Source: Bacteroidia bacterium
GTDB taxonomy: Bacteria; Bacteroidota; Bacteroidia; J057
Assembly (NCBI GenBank): GCA_033391075.1
Contig: JAWPMV010000001.1
Location: forward strand, 4,588,001 to 4,652,000
Reading direction: 5' to 3'
Length of the DNA stretch: 64,000 bases
Shown here: positions 9,789-18,325 of the stretch, piece by piece
Position numbering within the stretch: the first letter of the stretch is position 1
How the letters are laid out: each line of letters opens with the position of its first letter
Translations under genes and position numbers: made by a program
The notes under the pieces: model-generated
What the model was told of the DNA's origin: nothing
The model's input: only the letters and a program-made list of their open reading frames with translations
The model's database searches: none

Positions 9789-9964
9789 AGCAAGGAAGTA
9801 GAGGTGTGAATTCTAATATAGCATGAAAGCAGGTAGAGAATCAACGCAAGTCTCAATTATTGTCAAAATAACCATAAGCAGCTCATTTGATTGGACTTAG
9901 TCGGAAATAATTTCAATCTTGAAGAAGAAGCCCCACATACTATCCATTATTTACTACTACCGAA

Positions 9965-11308
9965 ATGAAAAGAAGAAAATTTATTTACCAAAGTTCGGCC
10001 CTTGGCCTGGGAAGTTTGGCCATAGGCAATCCACTCCTCCAAGCTGCCAGCAAAAGGATTTCACCTAATGACAAATTGCAGATAGGAGTCATTGGGTGTA
10101 ATGGTATGGGATGGTCCAATACCAATTCTCTTTTGAAAATGAAGGATGTGGATCTGATTGGAATCTGCGACATTGATCAGAGGGTCATTAAGCAAAAACT
10201 CCAAGCCTATGGGAAACTTAGAGATAATGCACCAAAAACTTATGGAGATTATCGGGAATTATTGGCTGATCCTTCGATAGATGCAGTAGTCATTGGTACT
10301 CCAGATCATTGGCATTGTATGCCTATGGTAGAGGCTGTGCAGGCTGGAAAGCATGTCTATGTAGAAAAGCCTATTGCCAATACAATCGAAGAATGTCGCC
10401 TCATGGTAGCTGCACAGGAAAAGACAGGCAAAGTCGTACAGGTGGGTCAGTGGCAAAGAAGCGGACCGCATTACCGTCAAGCAATAGATATAGTTCGTTC
10501 CGGCGTTTTAGGACAGATAAGATTGGTGAAAGTCTGGGCCTATCAGGCATGGATGAAACCCGTGCCTGTTTTAGCCGATGGAAATGCTCCGGAAGGGGTC
10601 GATTATGATTTCTGGTTGGGCCCTGCAGAAAAAAGAGCTTTCAATCAAAACAGATTTCATTTCAATTTCCGATGGTTTTGGGATTATGCAGGAGGTTTGA
10701 TGACAGATTGGGGCGTTCATGAAATCGATATTGCCCTTTTCGCTATGGAGGCCCTGGCTCCCGAATCAGTTATGGCGATGGGTGGAAAATTGGCCTATCC
10801 TGATGATGCTTCCGAAACCCCTGATACCTTGCAAACTGTTTTTAAATACAAGGACTTCTCCATGTTATGGGAACATGCTACTGGTATAGATGGGGGGCCT
10901 TATGGTCGTTCGGAAGGGATTGCATTTATTGGCAACAATGGAACCCTGGTTGTCAACCGTCAGGGTTTTGAAGTCATTGCAGAAAAAGAGCCCTGGAACT
11001 CCAAAAATCGTGGCAAATTGAAAATGGAGAAAATTGATAAAGTAAAAAAACCCGCAAATGTCAATTATCTCGATCTTCACACTCAAAATTTCGCTGCAGC
11101 TATCAAAGCAAATGATCCAGGCATGCTCAATACCCCAATCTCATCAGGAAGTGTAGCGGCCATAAACGCCCAGATGGGCAATATTGCCTATAAAACAGGA
11201 GATCGGGTCTTTTGGGATGCAGAACAAGGTAATTTTGGAGATAATGATGCAGCAAATGCCTTGATCAAAGCGACTTATCACAATGGCTGGAAATTGCCGA
11301 ATATTTGA
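9965..11308 (+). CDS. Gfo/Idh/MocA-family NAD(P)-dependent oxidoreductase with TAT-type signal
   Basis: This 447-residue protein starts with KRRKF and a hydrophobic stretch, a twin-arginine-type signal common in Bacteroidota members of this family. The Rossmann domain shows GVIGCNGMG at about residues 41-49, and the sugar-dehydrogenase motif VEKPI follows. The C-terminal half has the usual RWFWDYAGG and WGVHEID blocks. Members oxidise or isomerise sugars and their derivatives using bound nicotinamide cofactor, and some exported ones act as glycosidases by a redox mechanism. Its place between sulfatase genes suggests work on desulfated sugars. The exact substrate cannot be told. Confidence 0.92.
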   Translation: MKRRKFIYQSSALGLGSLAIGNPLLQAASKRISPNDKLQIGVIGCNGMGWSNTNSLLKMKDVDLIGICDIDQRVIKQKLQAYGKLRDNAPKTYGDYRELLADPSIDAVVIGTPDHWHCMPMVEAVQAGKHVYVEKPIANTIEECRLMVAAQEKTGKVVQVGQWQRSGPHYRQAIDIVRSGVLGQIRLVKVWAYQAWMKPVPVLADGNAPEGVDYDFWLGPAEKRAFNQNRFHFNFRWFWDYAGGLMTDWGVHEIDIALFAMEALAPESVMAMGGKLAYPDDASETPDTLQTVFKYKDFSMLWEHATGIDGGPYGRSEGIAFIGNNGTLVVNRQGFEVIAEKEPWNSKNRGKLKMEKIDKVKKPANVNYLDLHTQNFAAAIKANDPGMLNTPISSGSVAAINAQMGNIAYKTGDRVFWDAEQGNFGDNDAANALIKATYHNGWKLPNI

Positions 11309-11355
11309 TTTGGAAAGTGTTAAGTTATGAGAGCATTAGGGTATGAGTGTTTGCG

Positions 11356-11363
11356 TACCTTTG
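11356..11363 (+). promoter_or_regulatory. -7 box before the third sulfatase
   Basis: TACCTTTG matches TAnnTTTG 48 nt before the ATG at 11412. No TTTG lies at 19-bp spacing upstream, so only half of the promoter is supported. Confidence 0.35.
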
Positions 11364-11411
11364 AACTCTTTTACCTTAATTTTCTTCTTTTAATCCAATA
11401 ATTCTCACTAC

Positions 11412-12797
11412 ATGAAATACTACCTACTGCCCTTATTATTCCTCTTCTTCATATCCTGTGGGGAGAAAGCTAAATCAGACAAAAGCCGAAGCGAAAAACC
11501 CAATGTAGTACTCATCTTTATAGATGACCTGGGTTATGCCGATTTGAGTTGTTATGGGCACCCTACGATACAAACACCTCGATTAGATGAGATGGCAAGA
11601 GAAGGGATGAAATTCAGTTCCTTTTATGCAGCAGCTTGTGTGTGCACTCCCTCGAGAGCTGGTTTACTCACAGGCAGGTATCCGGTTCGGGTAGGTATGC
11701 CGGGCAATTTAGGTCCCGACAGTAAAGGGGGATTGTCTTTGGAGGAAAGAACTCTGGCAGAAGCCCTCAAAGCAAATGGTTACCGAACCGCTGCTTTCGG
11801 GAAATGGCATTTGGGAGCGGTTCCCGATTATTTTCCTACTGACAGAGGCTTTGACGAATACCTGGGCATCCTGTATAGCAATGATATGATGCCTCCCTGG
11901 GTCAATACCAAACGTCCTTTGCATTTATACCGAAATGACCAGCCGACAGAAGAGCAACCTGTAGATCAGACGACCCTCACACAGCGATATACTGATGAGA
12001 CCATTCGCTTTATCAAAGAAGCCGGAGATCAACCCTTCTTTGTCTATCTGCCTCATGCCATGCCACATTTGCCGATATATGCTTCGGCAGCTTTCGAAGG
12101 AAAATCAAAAGGAGGGAAATATGGAGATGTGATAGAGGAAATTGATCATAATGTAGGACGAATTTTAGATGCATTGGAAGAAGAAGGTTTGACGGAAAAC
12201 ACCCTGGTTGTTTTTACCAGTGATAATGGCCCCTGGCGCAATTTGCCTCCCCGCATGTACACCACTGAGCCTGTTGAAAAATGGCATGGAGGAAGTACGG
12301 GAGCATTATGGGGAGCAAAAGCAACTTCCTATGAAGGTGGATATAGAGTTCCCGCCATTATTCGCATGCCCGGCAGTATCCCCCCTAATCAATTGAATGC
12401 AGAGATAGCCACTACTATGGATGTTCATGCGACCATTTTAAAACTGACAGGAAGCAATCCTCCTGAAAAAAGCCTGGATGGAAAAGACCTATGGCCATTA
12501 CTTACCCAAAAGGCTGCTTCTCCCCACAGCTATTACCACTATTTCAAGGGAAAACGATTAGAAGGAGTAAGAAATGCAAAATGGAAATTACGGATCGCTC
12601 CTGCCTGGGACAGTTGGACCTCGCCGGAGACTATGACAAGAAAGGAGCCTGTAGAAGTTCTTTTGTACAATATGGAGGACGATCCCTATGAGCACTTCAA
12701 TCAAGCTGAATCATATCCGGAAGTAGTTGCAGAACTTGAGGCAGAAATGAAGCGAATGGCGGAGGAATTGGGAGCTACTTTATGGGAAAAAGAATAA
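11412..12797 (+). CDS. Type I sulfatase, lipoprotein
   Basis: This 461-residue sulfatase has a lipobox FFISC (Cys16), the metal site IFIDDLGYADL, and the signature CTPSRAGLLTGRY with the formylglycine Cys at residue 78. GKWHLG and SDNGPW follow. CTPSR is the serine-containing variant, whereas the two minus-strand sulfatases have a Thr at that position. It follows the oxidoreductase by about 100 nt. The region before it also resembles a degraded GTGTT element. The substrate is not recognisable from sequence alone. Confidence 0.93.
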   Translation: MKYYLLPLLFLFFISCGEKAKSDKSRSEKPNVVLIFIDDLGYADLSCYGHPTIQTPRLDEMAREGMKFSSFYAAACVCTPSRAGLLTGRYPVRVGMPGNLGPDSKGGLSLEERTLAEALKANGYRTAAFGKWHLGAVPDYFPTDRGFDEYLGILYSNDMMPPWVNTKRPLHLYRNDQPTEEQPVDQTTLTQRYTDETIRFIKEAGDQPFFVYLPHAMPHLPIYASAAFEGKSKGGKYGDVIEEIDHNVGRILDALEEEGLTENTLVVFTSDNGPWRNLPPRMYTTEPVEKWHGGSTGALWGAKATSYEGGYRVPAIIRMPGSIPPNQLNAEIATTMDVHATILKLTGSNPPEKSLDGKDLWPLLTQKAASPHSYYHYFKGKRLEGVRNAKWKLRIAPAWDSWTSPETMTRKEPVEVLLYNMEDDPYEHFNQAESYPEVVAELEAEMKRMAEELGATLWEKE

Positions 12798-12873
12798 AAA
12801 TCAGAGAATAATAAAGGGGCAGCATAACAGCTGTCCCTAAGATTTTATGGAAAATCATCTGGCTGCTTATCTC

Positions 12874-12889
12874 TTAGGTATAAACCTAA
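12874..12889 (+). promoter_or_regulatory. Inverted repeat before the second SusC-like gene
   Basis: TTAGGT-ATAA-ACCTAA lies 10 nt upstream of the ATG at 12899. It could be an operator or a small 5' hairpin; nothing else supports a role. Confidence 0.3.
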
Positions 12890-12898
12890 AGATTAGCT

Positions 12899-15037
12899 AT
12901 GATTACACAAGTACGAAAGCTGCTGATCCTGGGATGTTTATTCCTATATGGTCAGCTATTGATTGCACAAGAAAGTTCGAACCCTTTTTCTCTTGACAAA
13001 AGTATTGAAAATGGCAAAATCATTGAAGGTTCTGTCAGAGCAGAAGATGGGAGCCTTTTAATAGGAGCTTCAATCAAAATACCCGGCACCTCATTGAGTA
13101 CAGTAGTAGATGAAAAGGGAAATTTTCTATTAGAAGTACCCCAGGAATACTTTGACAAGGATAGTCTCGAGATCAGCCATATAATCATGGCTTCTCAAAA
13201 AATAGCCATATCTGGTGTAGAGGCCCCTTTGCAGATTGAGCTTAAGTATCCTACGATTAAGGCACTAGATATCATTAGTTATGGAAGTGTTTGTAGGAAG
13301 AAACTTGTATGTGGTGGCCATACCAGAGGTTTTGGCTGCGGAATGATTATTAACAAAATCAATCAAGATCTTCCCAATAAAATAGTAACCCAACCCGAGC
13401 AATTTGCTCAGGGAAAGATAGTCATCCGATGTGGAAGTTCTATTTCCTCGAATGGCCCATTGTATGTGATTGATGGAGTCCCCTTTACAGAGCTATCTGG
13501 CAGTCCCTTCAATACATTGGCTCCTGAAGACATTCAGGAAATTACCATATTAAAAGGGAATGTGGCATCTGCTATATATGGTAGCAGAGGCAATTACGGA
13601 GTGATAATAATTGTAACAGACAAGAAAAGAGGCTATGGGAATCTGAAATACTTCTCATATGCAGGACTGCTCGGCCTTGCTCAAATGAATGAAACAGTTC
13701 TGGCTTCGCCTCAAATGAGCTTCAGTCAAGCCTTGAAATTCACAAAAAAGACCTCTTCCGATAAGTTTAATATCTCTGGAAATATGAGACAATTGCCAGG
13801 TTTCGAGGAGAATCAACATCGCAAACATTTTGGAGGAAGTGCTTTTTATTCCCGCTTAGCTTTGGATAAGAAATTGGAAGTTGGGGCAAGACTTTCCTTC
13901 AACCATATTCGGGAAAAGACACCTGTACTTGCAGATGTTGTGAAAAAGAATGCGGAAGAAGTTCAGTATGCTACAAGAAGCTTCAATAATTATTTTTCCC
14001 AGGCATTTGCCAAATATGAGTTCTCTGATTACCTCAATGCTCACGTCGATCTGAGTAGGTACCAAAATGAGAACCTCCTATTCGATCGTCTGGGAGGAAA
14101 TTTCTTCAAACCCAGACTAACATTTGACCGAGAATTTGAGTATAGGCACCATATCCAGGCTGAGGCCTATTTCTCTACACAAGCTATTTCGAGTGGAGAA
14201 CAGACCCATTTGCAACAGCTGGCAGCTGGCTTAAAGGCAACTTATAAATACGACCGTTTATTGGAAGGCGAACTCATTATAAGAAAAGAAGACAATTCGC
14301 TACTTAGCCAGGCGCAACAACTACCCGCTCAATATCTCAGTGCAAGAGCCCGGGTAAATTATGACGATTTGGATTTGGATCCCGGAGGGATATGTGCCGT
14401 AAGTCGTGGCTATCTCCAGGCCCAGGCGAATTTGAATCAGACGCCCTTTTTTAACCAAAACACCTTCGCACTAGGAAGTCTTATCAAGATCGGTCGTCAA
14501 TTTAGTTTGAATACTACTTACACCTTTGCCAGTGAGCAAAGGGCCAATAGCCCCATCCCCCAGGATATCAACATACTTGGATTCTTCCCCGCAGCCTATC
14601 AGGTTCTTGAAAATCAGGGATTAGAGATGGCGGTAACCTTCTTCAAAAGGAGTGGAGATTTTTTTCTGGACAGTCGTTTGGACTATCACAGAGGAAATGG
14701 ACTGGCCAGGGAAATGATGAGTCTCAATAATCGTATTGAATGGCGTAAACTGGAATTTGAAACAGGGCTTGAGGGCTTTAAAGGCTGGAAACTATCCGGA
14801 GGAGAACGGGATTTCTTTCGATTGAGTTTTATGGACCTAACCTACAACTTAAAAGATATCCCAAAGCTTAATCTACAGAATCTCAAACTCAGCCTGAGTG
14901 GTCAGAACCTCCTGAGTCTGGGCGATCAGCAAGTCTGGAAGGATCAGCTAGAATTATCACGGCTTCGTGATCCCAGTCAATTTCCTGTGCCTTTAGCCCG
15001 CAATATATTGTTTGGGGTAAAAATGGATATTATGTAA
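12899..15037 (+). CDS. SusC-like TonB-dependent receptor with short barrel and Cys-rich linker
   Basis: This 712-residue outer membrane protein has a signal peptide ending near LLIAQ and a carboxypeptidase-D-like domain at about 41-115. A linker with three Cys (132, 138, 147) precedes a plug at about 160-240 with the SusC signature (PLYVIDGVPF, PEDIQEITILKGNVASAIYGSRGNYG). The barrel is only about 460 residues, roughly half the usual SusC size. No SusD partner is present. A fourth Cys (178) lies in the plug. The protein may be a signalling or specialised receptor rather than a full glycan importer; this is inference. It follows the third sulfatase by 101 nt. Confidence 0.8.
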   Translation: MITQVRKLLILGCLFLYGQLLIAQESSNPFSLDKSIENGKIIEGSVRAEDGSLLIGASIKIPGTSLSTVVDEKGNFLLEVPQEYFDKDSLEISHIIMASQKIAISGVEAPLQIELKYPTIKALDIISYGSVCRKKLVCGGHTRGFGCGMIINKINQDLPNKIVTQPEQFAQGKIVIRCGSSISSNGPLYVIDGVPFTELSGSPFNTLAPEDIQEITILKGNVASAIYGSRGNYGVIIIVTDKKRGYGNLKYFSYAGLLGLAQMNETVLASPQMSFSQALKFTKKTSSDKFNISGNMRQLPGFEENQHRKHFGGSAFYSRLALDKKLEVGARLSFNHIREKTPVLADVVKKNAEEVQYATRSFNNYFSQAFAKYEFSDYLNAHVDLSRYQNENLLFDRLGGNFFKPRLTFDREFEYRHHIQAEAYFSTQAISSGEQTHLQQLAAGLKATYKYDRLLEGELIIRKEDNSLLSQAQQLPAQYLSARARVNYDDLDLDPGGICAVSRGYLQAQANLNQTPFFNQNTFALGSLIKIGRQFSLNTTYTFASEQRANSPIPQDINILGFFPAAYQVLENQGLEMAVTFFKRSGDFFLDSRLDYHRGNGLAREMMSLNNRIEWRKLEFETGLEGFKGWKLSGGERDFFRLSFMDLTYNLKDIPKLNLQNLKLSLSGQNLLSLGDQQVWKDQLELSRLRDPSQFPVPLARNILFGVKMDIM

Positions 15038-15076
15038 TTGAAGGCTGGCGATAGGAATCGCCGATTTCCCTTAACA

Positions 15077-15128
15077 GATCAAAGATTCCCAGGCGATGAT
15101 TGATATCCTTGTCTGGGAATCTTCGATC
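15077..15128 (+). terminator. Long hairpin after the SusC-like gene
   Basis: AAGATTCCCAG (15082-15092) pairs perfectly with CTGGGAATCTT (15113-15123), flanked by GATC/GATC pairs. A smaller hairpin, GGCGAT with ATCGCC, lies just before it. There is no T tract, so termination is uncertain; an mRNA 3'-end stem is equally likely. Confidence 0.4.
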
Positions 15129-15153
15129 TATGACACATTCTGCCTAAAACAGA

Positions 15154-15184
15154 TTTGAAAATCCATAAGCAATAGCTATATTTG
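15154..15184 (+). promoter_or_regulatory. Bacteroidota promoter of hppD
   Basis: TTTG (15154-15157) is followed by exactly 19 bp and TATATTTG (15177-15184), a full match to the Bacteroidota -33/-7 promoter. Transcription should begin near 15189. The -7 box lies inside GCTATA-N5-TATAGC, and GCAATAG occurs twice, 21 bp apart (15169 and 15190). Confidence 0.75.
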
Positions 15185-15191
15185 CTATAGC

Positions 15192-15213
15192 AATAGTTGC
15201 CTTAGCAACTATT
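15192..15213 (+). promoter_or_regulatory. Palindromic operator candidate at the hppD start site
   Basis: AATAGTTGC-CTTA-GCAACTATT is a perfect 9-bp inverted repeat with a 4-bp centre, placed at the expected transcription start. The TTGC-N4-GCAA core resembles MarR-family operators. It could alternatively act as a 5'-UTR hairpin. Confidence 0.5.
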
Positions 15214-15237
15214 TAATAAATTCATAAATACTGACCA

Positions 15238-16377
15238 ATGTCTCAAACTATAGCTAATTCAAATATTCCCAAGATTTTCAATGCTGCTGATGATTTTCTT
15301 CCTTTGAAAGGGACAGATTATCTCGAATTGTATGTAGGCAATTCCAAACAGGCTGCACATTTCTATAAAACAGCTTTTGGTTTTCAGGACCTTGCTTATG
15401 CAGGTTTGGAAACAGGACTCAAGGATAGAGAATCCTATGTGCTTGTTCAGGATAAGATTCGTCTGGTTTTGACCTCTCCGTTGAAAGAAGGTACAGATAT
15501 CGGACGTCATATAGATAAGCATGGAGATGGGGTAAAGGTTGTCGCACTTTGGACCGATGATGCGACCAAAGCTTATGAAGAAACCCTCAAAAGAGGAGCA
15601 AAATCTGCTTTTGAACCCATAGTCGAGGAAGACGAATTTGGAAAAGTGGTTCGATCAGGAATCTATACTTATGGAGAAACGCTTCATGTTTTTGTAGAAA
15701 GAGAAGAATACAATGGCATTTTCCTTCCGGGCTACAAAAAGTTGGAAACCAAATACCATCCTACTCCAACGGGTCTAAAGTATGTAGATCATATGGTAGG
15801 AAATGTAGAATTGGGGAAAATGAATGAATGGGTAAGCTTTTATGAAAATGTCATGGGCTTCGCCAATATCCTTAGCTTCGACGACAATGATATTTCTACA
15901 GAGTATACCGCTTTGATGAGTAAGGTGATGAGCAATGGAAATGGAAGAATCAAATTTCCAATCAATGAGCCTGCTGAAGGCTTGAAAAAGTCCCAGGTGG
16001 ATGAGTATCTTGAGTTTTACAATGGAGCGGGCGTACAGCATATTGCTGTGGCCACAGATGATATCGTAAAAACTGTAAGGGAACTGGAAAGTCGTGGAGT
16101 TGAATTCCTGAGAGTGCCTACCACTTACTACGATCAGCTCCAGGAAAGAGTAGGAGAAATTGATGAGGATATAGATTCTCTCAAAGAATTAGGTATATTG
16201 GTAGATAGAGATGACGAAGGCTACCTCCTTCAGATCTTCACCAGACCCGTTGAGCCTCGCCCGACTATGTTCTTCGAGATCATTCAACGCAAAGGTGCTC
16301 AATCATTCGGAAAAGGAAATTTCAAAGCTCTCTTTGAGGCGATTGAACGTGAGCAAGCAGTAAGAGGGACTTTATAA
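15238..16377 (+). CDS. hppD: 4-hydroxyphenylpyruvate dioxygenase
   Basis: This 379-residue enzyme converts 4-hydroxyphenylpyruvate to homogentisate in tyrosine breakdown. It has two vicinal-oxygen-chelate modules. The Fe(II) ligands are all present: His185 (YVDHMVGNV), His268 (GVQHIAVATDD) and Glu347 (FFEIIQRKG). The C-terminal part has the conserved helix-rich tail and the expected length for bacterial and animal-type HPD. No other tyrosine-degradation gene (hmgA, fah, tyrosine aminotransferase) is adjacent, so the gene appears to be transcribed alone from its own promoter, with a palindromic operator candidate in the leader and a terminator at 16410. Confidence 0.96.
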   Translation: MSQTIANSNIPKIFNAADDFLPLKGTDYLELYVGNSKQAAHFYKTAFGFQDLAYAGLETGLKDRESYVLVQDKIRLVLTSPLKEGTDIGRHIDKHGDGVKVVALWTDDATKAYEETLKRGAKSAFEPIVEEDEFGKVVRSGIYTYGETLHVFVEREEYNGIFLPGYKKLETKYHPTPTGLKYVDHMVGNVELGKMNEWVSFYENVMGFANILSFDDNDISTEYTALMSKVMSNGNGRIKFPINEPAEGLKKSQVDEYLEFYNGAGVQHIAVATDDIVKTVRELESRGVEFLRVPTTYYDQLQERVGEIDEDIDSLKELGILVDRDDEGYLLQIFTRPVEPRPTMFFEIIQRKGAQSFGKGNFKALFEAIEREQAVRGTL

Positions 16378-16409
16378 AATTTAGTGTTATTTTTTTAATC
16401 TAACGCTTT

Positions 16410-16436
16410 GGGGCCTCCTCTGGGGGCCCTTTCTTA
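16410..16436 (+). terminator. Terminator after hppD
   Basis: GGGCCTCC and GGGGGCCC form an 8-bp G/C-rich stem with one G-U pair and a TCT loop, followed by TTTCTT. Confidence 0.65.
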
Positions 16437-16493
16437 TTGGTTTTAGGGGAATGCAAGAAGTTTATTTTCCAGTTTCCTATGTTATTGGGTAAT

Positions 16494-16520
16494 AAAAAAA
16501 GCCCGTTGCCGGGCTTTTTT
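16494..16520 (-). terminator. Terminator of the minus-strand K/E-rich gene
   Basis: AAAAAAGCCCG and CGGGCTTTTTT flank a TTGC centre. The symmetric A and T tracts allow termination from both sides. It lies 18 nt beyond the stop of the minus-strand gene that ends at 16538. Confidence 0.85.
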
Positions 16521-16537
16521 ATAATTAGGTGTTGATC

Positions 16538-17221
16538 TTAATTCTTTTCTACTTTGGCTTTGCCTTCTTTAAGCTTCATCTCATACTCCTTCAACTTTTC
16601 TTCAGCCTTTTCGATCTTTTCTTTTTTGACTTTATAGTCTTCCTCAGAGATCTTCTTATCCTTCATCTCTTTTTCCAACTTCTCTTTTGCAGCATTTACT
16701 TTCTCTCTTGCAGCGCTTGCTGTCTCTTCACCTTTTGCTACTCTTTCTCTGGCTTCAGCTTTTCTGGAAGCATTTCTCTCTCTGGCTTCGGCAGCTCTCT
16801 GCTGACCAAACTCTTTGCCTGAAAGCTCTCCCTTATTCTTTCCATAGGCATTGCCATTATTGGACTTTTCCTTGTTTTTGCCTTTGGCCTTGCCTTCCCC
16901 TTCCTCATCTTCCATTTCGTCCTCATCTTCGTCCATATCTTCATCCTCGTATTCATCGTCCTTGTCTTTCTTCCCTTTGTCCTTCATCTTTTCTTTGGCT
17001 TCCTTCGCTTTTTCCTTGCCTTTGGCTTTGCCTTGCTCCTCCATCTCTTCCATCTCCTCTTCTGCATCCTTTTTCCCTTTCTGGGCTTTATCCTTCATTT
17101 TCTCCATCTTTTCCTGCTTCTTCTCTTGCCCTTTTGCTTTTTCCGATTGACCAAATGCTGGTCCTAGTCCGATGATCCCCAACATACTAATGAGGATCAA
17201 TATGTATTTAAAATGTTTCAT
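16538..17221 (-). CDS. Secreted Lys/Glu-rich low-complexity protein
   Basis: This 227-residue protein has a clear signal peptide (MKHFKYILILISMLGIIGLGPAFGQ). The mature part is made almost only of Lys, Glu, Ala, Asp, Gly and Met. Its first half repeats EKxK and GKAKGKEKAKEA-like units, a very acidic DED/EDE block sits near 90-112, and the last 90 residues look like one long coiled coil. No family is recognised. Such extracytoplasmic polyampholytes can form rods or bind ions or surfaces, but that is inference. It is followed downstream by a strong terminator and preceded by a small lipoprotein gene on the same strand. Confidence 0.75.
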   Translation of the reverse strand: MKHFKYILILISMLGIIGLGPAFGQSEKAKGQEKKQEKMEKMKDKAQKGKKDAEEEMEEMEEQGKAKGKEKAKEAKEKMKDKGKKDKDDEYEDEDMDEDEDEMEDEEGEGKAKGKNKEKSNNGNAYGKNKGELSGKEFGQQRAAEARERNASRKAEARERVAKGEETASAAREKVNAAKEKLEKEMKDKKISEEDYKVKKEKIEKAEEKLKEYEMKLKEGKAKVEKN

Positions 17222-17250
17222 TTTTGTTTTGTTGATTTTGAATGATAGAT

Positions 17251-17472
17251 CTATTCCTGAATGTCTTCTAAAGCTTCCATTAATTCTGCCTCTGTTGCTT
17301 CAAGCTCCTCTATGGAGTTTTCGATGTCTGAGGAAATGGAATCCAATTGTTGAACCTCTTTGACCTCTTCTTCCGTCAAAGTGTTTTGGGTGTTTTGTTT
17401 GCCTCCGCTGCAACTAATCAGTAAAAAACTGAAAGAAGCGATTGCAAAGAGGGCGATAGCTAGTTTCTTCAT
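17251..17472 (-). CDS. Small lipoprotein with acidic helical tail
   Basis: This 73-residue protein has a lipoprotein signal ending in FLLISC and a short acidic helical region rich in Glu and Leu (EELEATEAELMEALEDIQE). The open frame extends upstream, but the ATG at 17472 begins a textbook signal (MKKLAIALFAIASF) and is preferred. It lies 29 nt upstream of the K/E-rich secreted protein gene and is probably co-transcribed with it. Function unknown. The acidic helix could pair with the basic coiled coil of its neighbour; this is a guess from charge only. Confidence 0.7.
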   Translation of the reverse strand: MKKLAIALFAIASFSFLLISCSGGKQNTQNTLTEEEVKEVQQLDSISSDIENSIEELEATEAELMEALEDIQE

Positions 17473-17625
17473 AAGAAATTTGTGTGTAGTACTTAAATGA
17501 GTATATAAAATATACATTTCTTTGCTTTTGGATGAACTTCGTAGCAAAAAGTCTCCAACATGACGAAAAAAATTGCCTGATCCTCAAGGCTTTGAAGATC
17601 AGGCATACGTTTCCATTAAGAAATT

Positions 17626-18168
17626 TTATCGAAGCACCTTGATAACGGGTTTCAGGGAGTAGGTCCCGTTTCCTTTTTCAACCACAGATTCAGCAGCATC
17701 AAAATCCAGCAAAACTGAATTGAGACTATCTTGCCCCATCATGCGATTCAAATTGATTTTCAAACCGGATTGTTGAGCGCTGGGAGTATCCATCGGATAC
17801 AATATGCTGTCCACCATGATGCTGTTATCCGCACCTAAAATCAACCGTACTTGTTGGATTTCATTTAGTGGGATGCTATCACGAACAATCAGGGTATCCA
17901 CTCCATCCTGGAGTTGCAAGAGGTCATAAATACCAGCATACGTATTTACTTCCTGAAAACCGCTGCTATCACGCATTTTTACTTCGACCTGTTGTAAGTC
18001 GATGTTTACCTGGTCAAAATCGCCCGGATTATCTGTCAGATTTATCTGCAGGAGACCTTTGCCATTGGGATCATTGGGATTCAAGCTGCCTTCTTCACAG
18101 GCAGCAAAAAGGGATAGAACAAGAATAAATAGGGGAATAAATCTCGAATAATATGAGTTAATCATCAT
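17626..18168 (-). CDS. DUF4382-domain lipoprotein
   Basis: This 180-residue lipoprotein has a lipobox SLFAAC followed by EE, which fits surface export in Bacteroidota. The mature part matches DUF4382: a GLLQINLTDNPGDFDQVNIDLQQVEVKM-like opening, the YDLLQLQDG block and a C-terminal LKPVIKVL strand. DUF4382 proteins are extracytoplasmic beta-sandwich proteins, often in adhesin-like or carbohydrate-binding settings, with no defined reaction. It stands in a run of minus-strand secreted-protein genes with separate promoters. Confidence 0.85.
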   Translation of the reverse strand: MMINSYYSRFIPLFILVLSLFAACEEGSLNPNDPNGKGLLQINLTDNPGDFDQVNIDLQQVEVKMRDSSGFQEVNTYAGIYDLLQLQDGVDTLIVRDSIPLNEIQQVRLILGADNSIMVDSILYPMDTPSAQQSGLKINLNRMMGQDSLNSVLLDFDAAESVVEKGNGTYSLKPVIKVLR

Positions 18169-18325
18169 AGATCTTTATTGACATTTATCTCCGGCAATAA
18201 AGCTATTATTTCCTCTATTTCAAATTTATCTTATCTGATCATTCAACTTTTTCGAAAAGCTTTCGCAAAGAGTCAAAGGATCATTGCTTCCTCATTTTCA
18301 AACACTTAGTCTTTTGGGTCCAGAT

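Noticed and set aside
16687-17175. Long plus-strand frames opposite the K/E-rich gene
   Set aside because: They are mirror frames of a Lys/Glu-biased gene, giving Leu/Phe/Ser-rich nonsense; the minus-strand frame has a signal peptide and a terminator.
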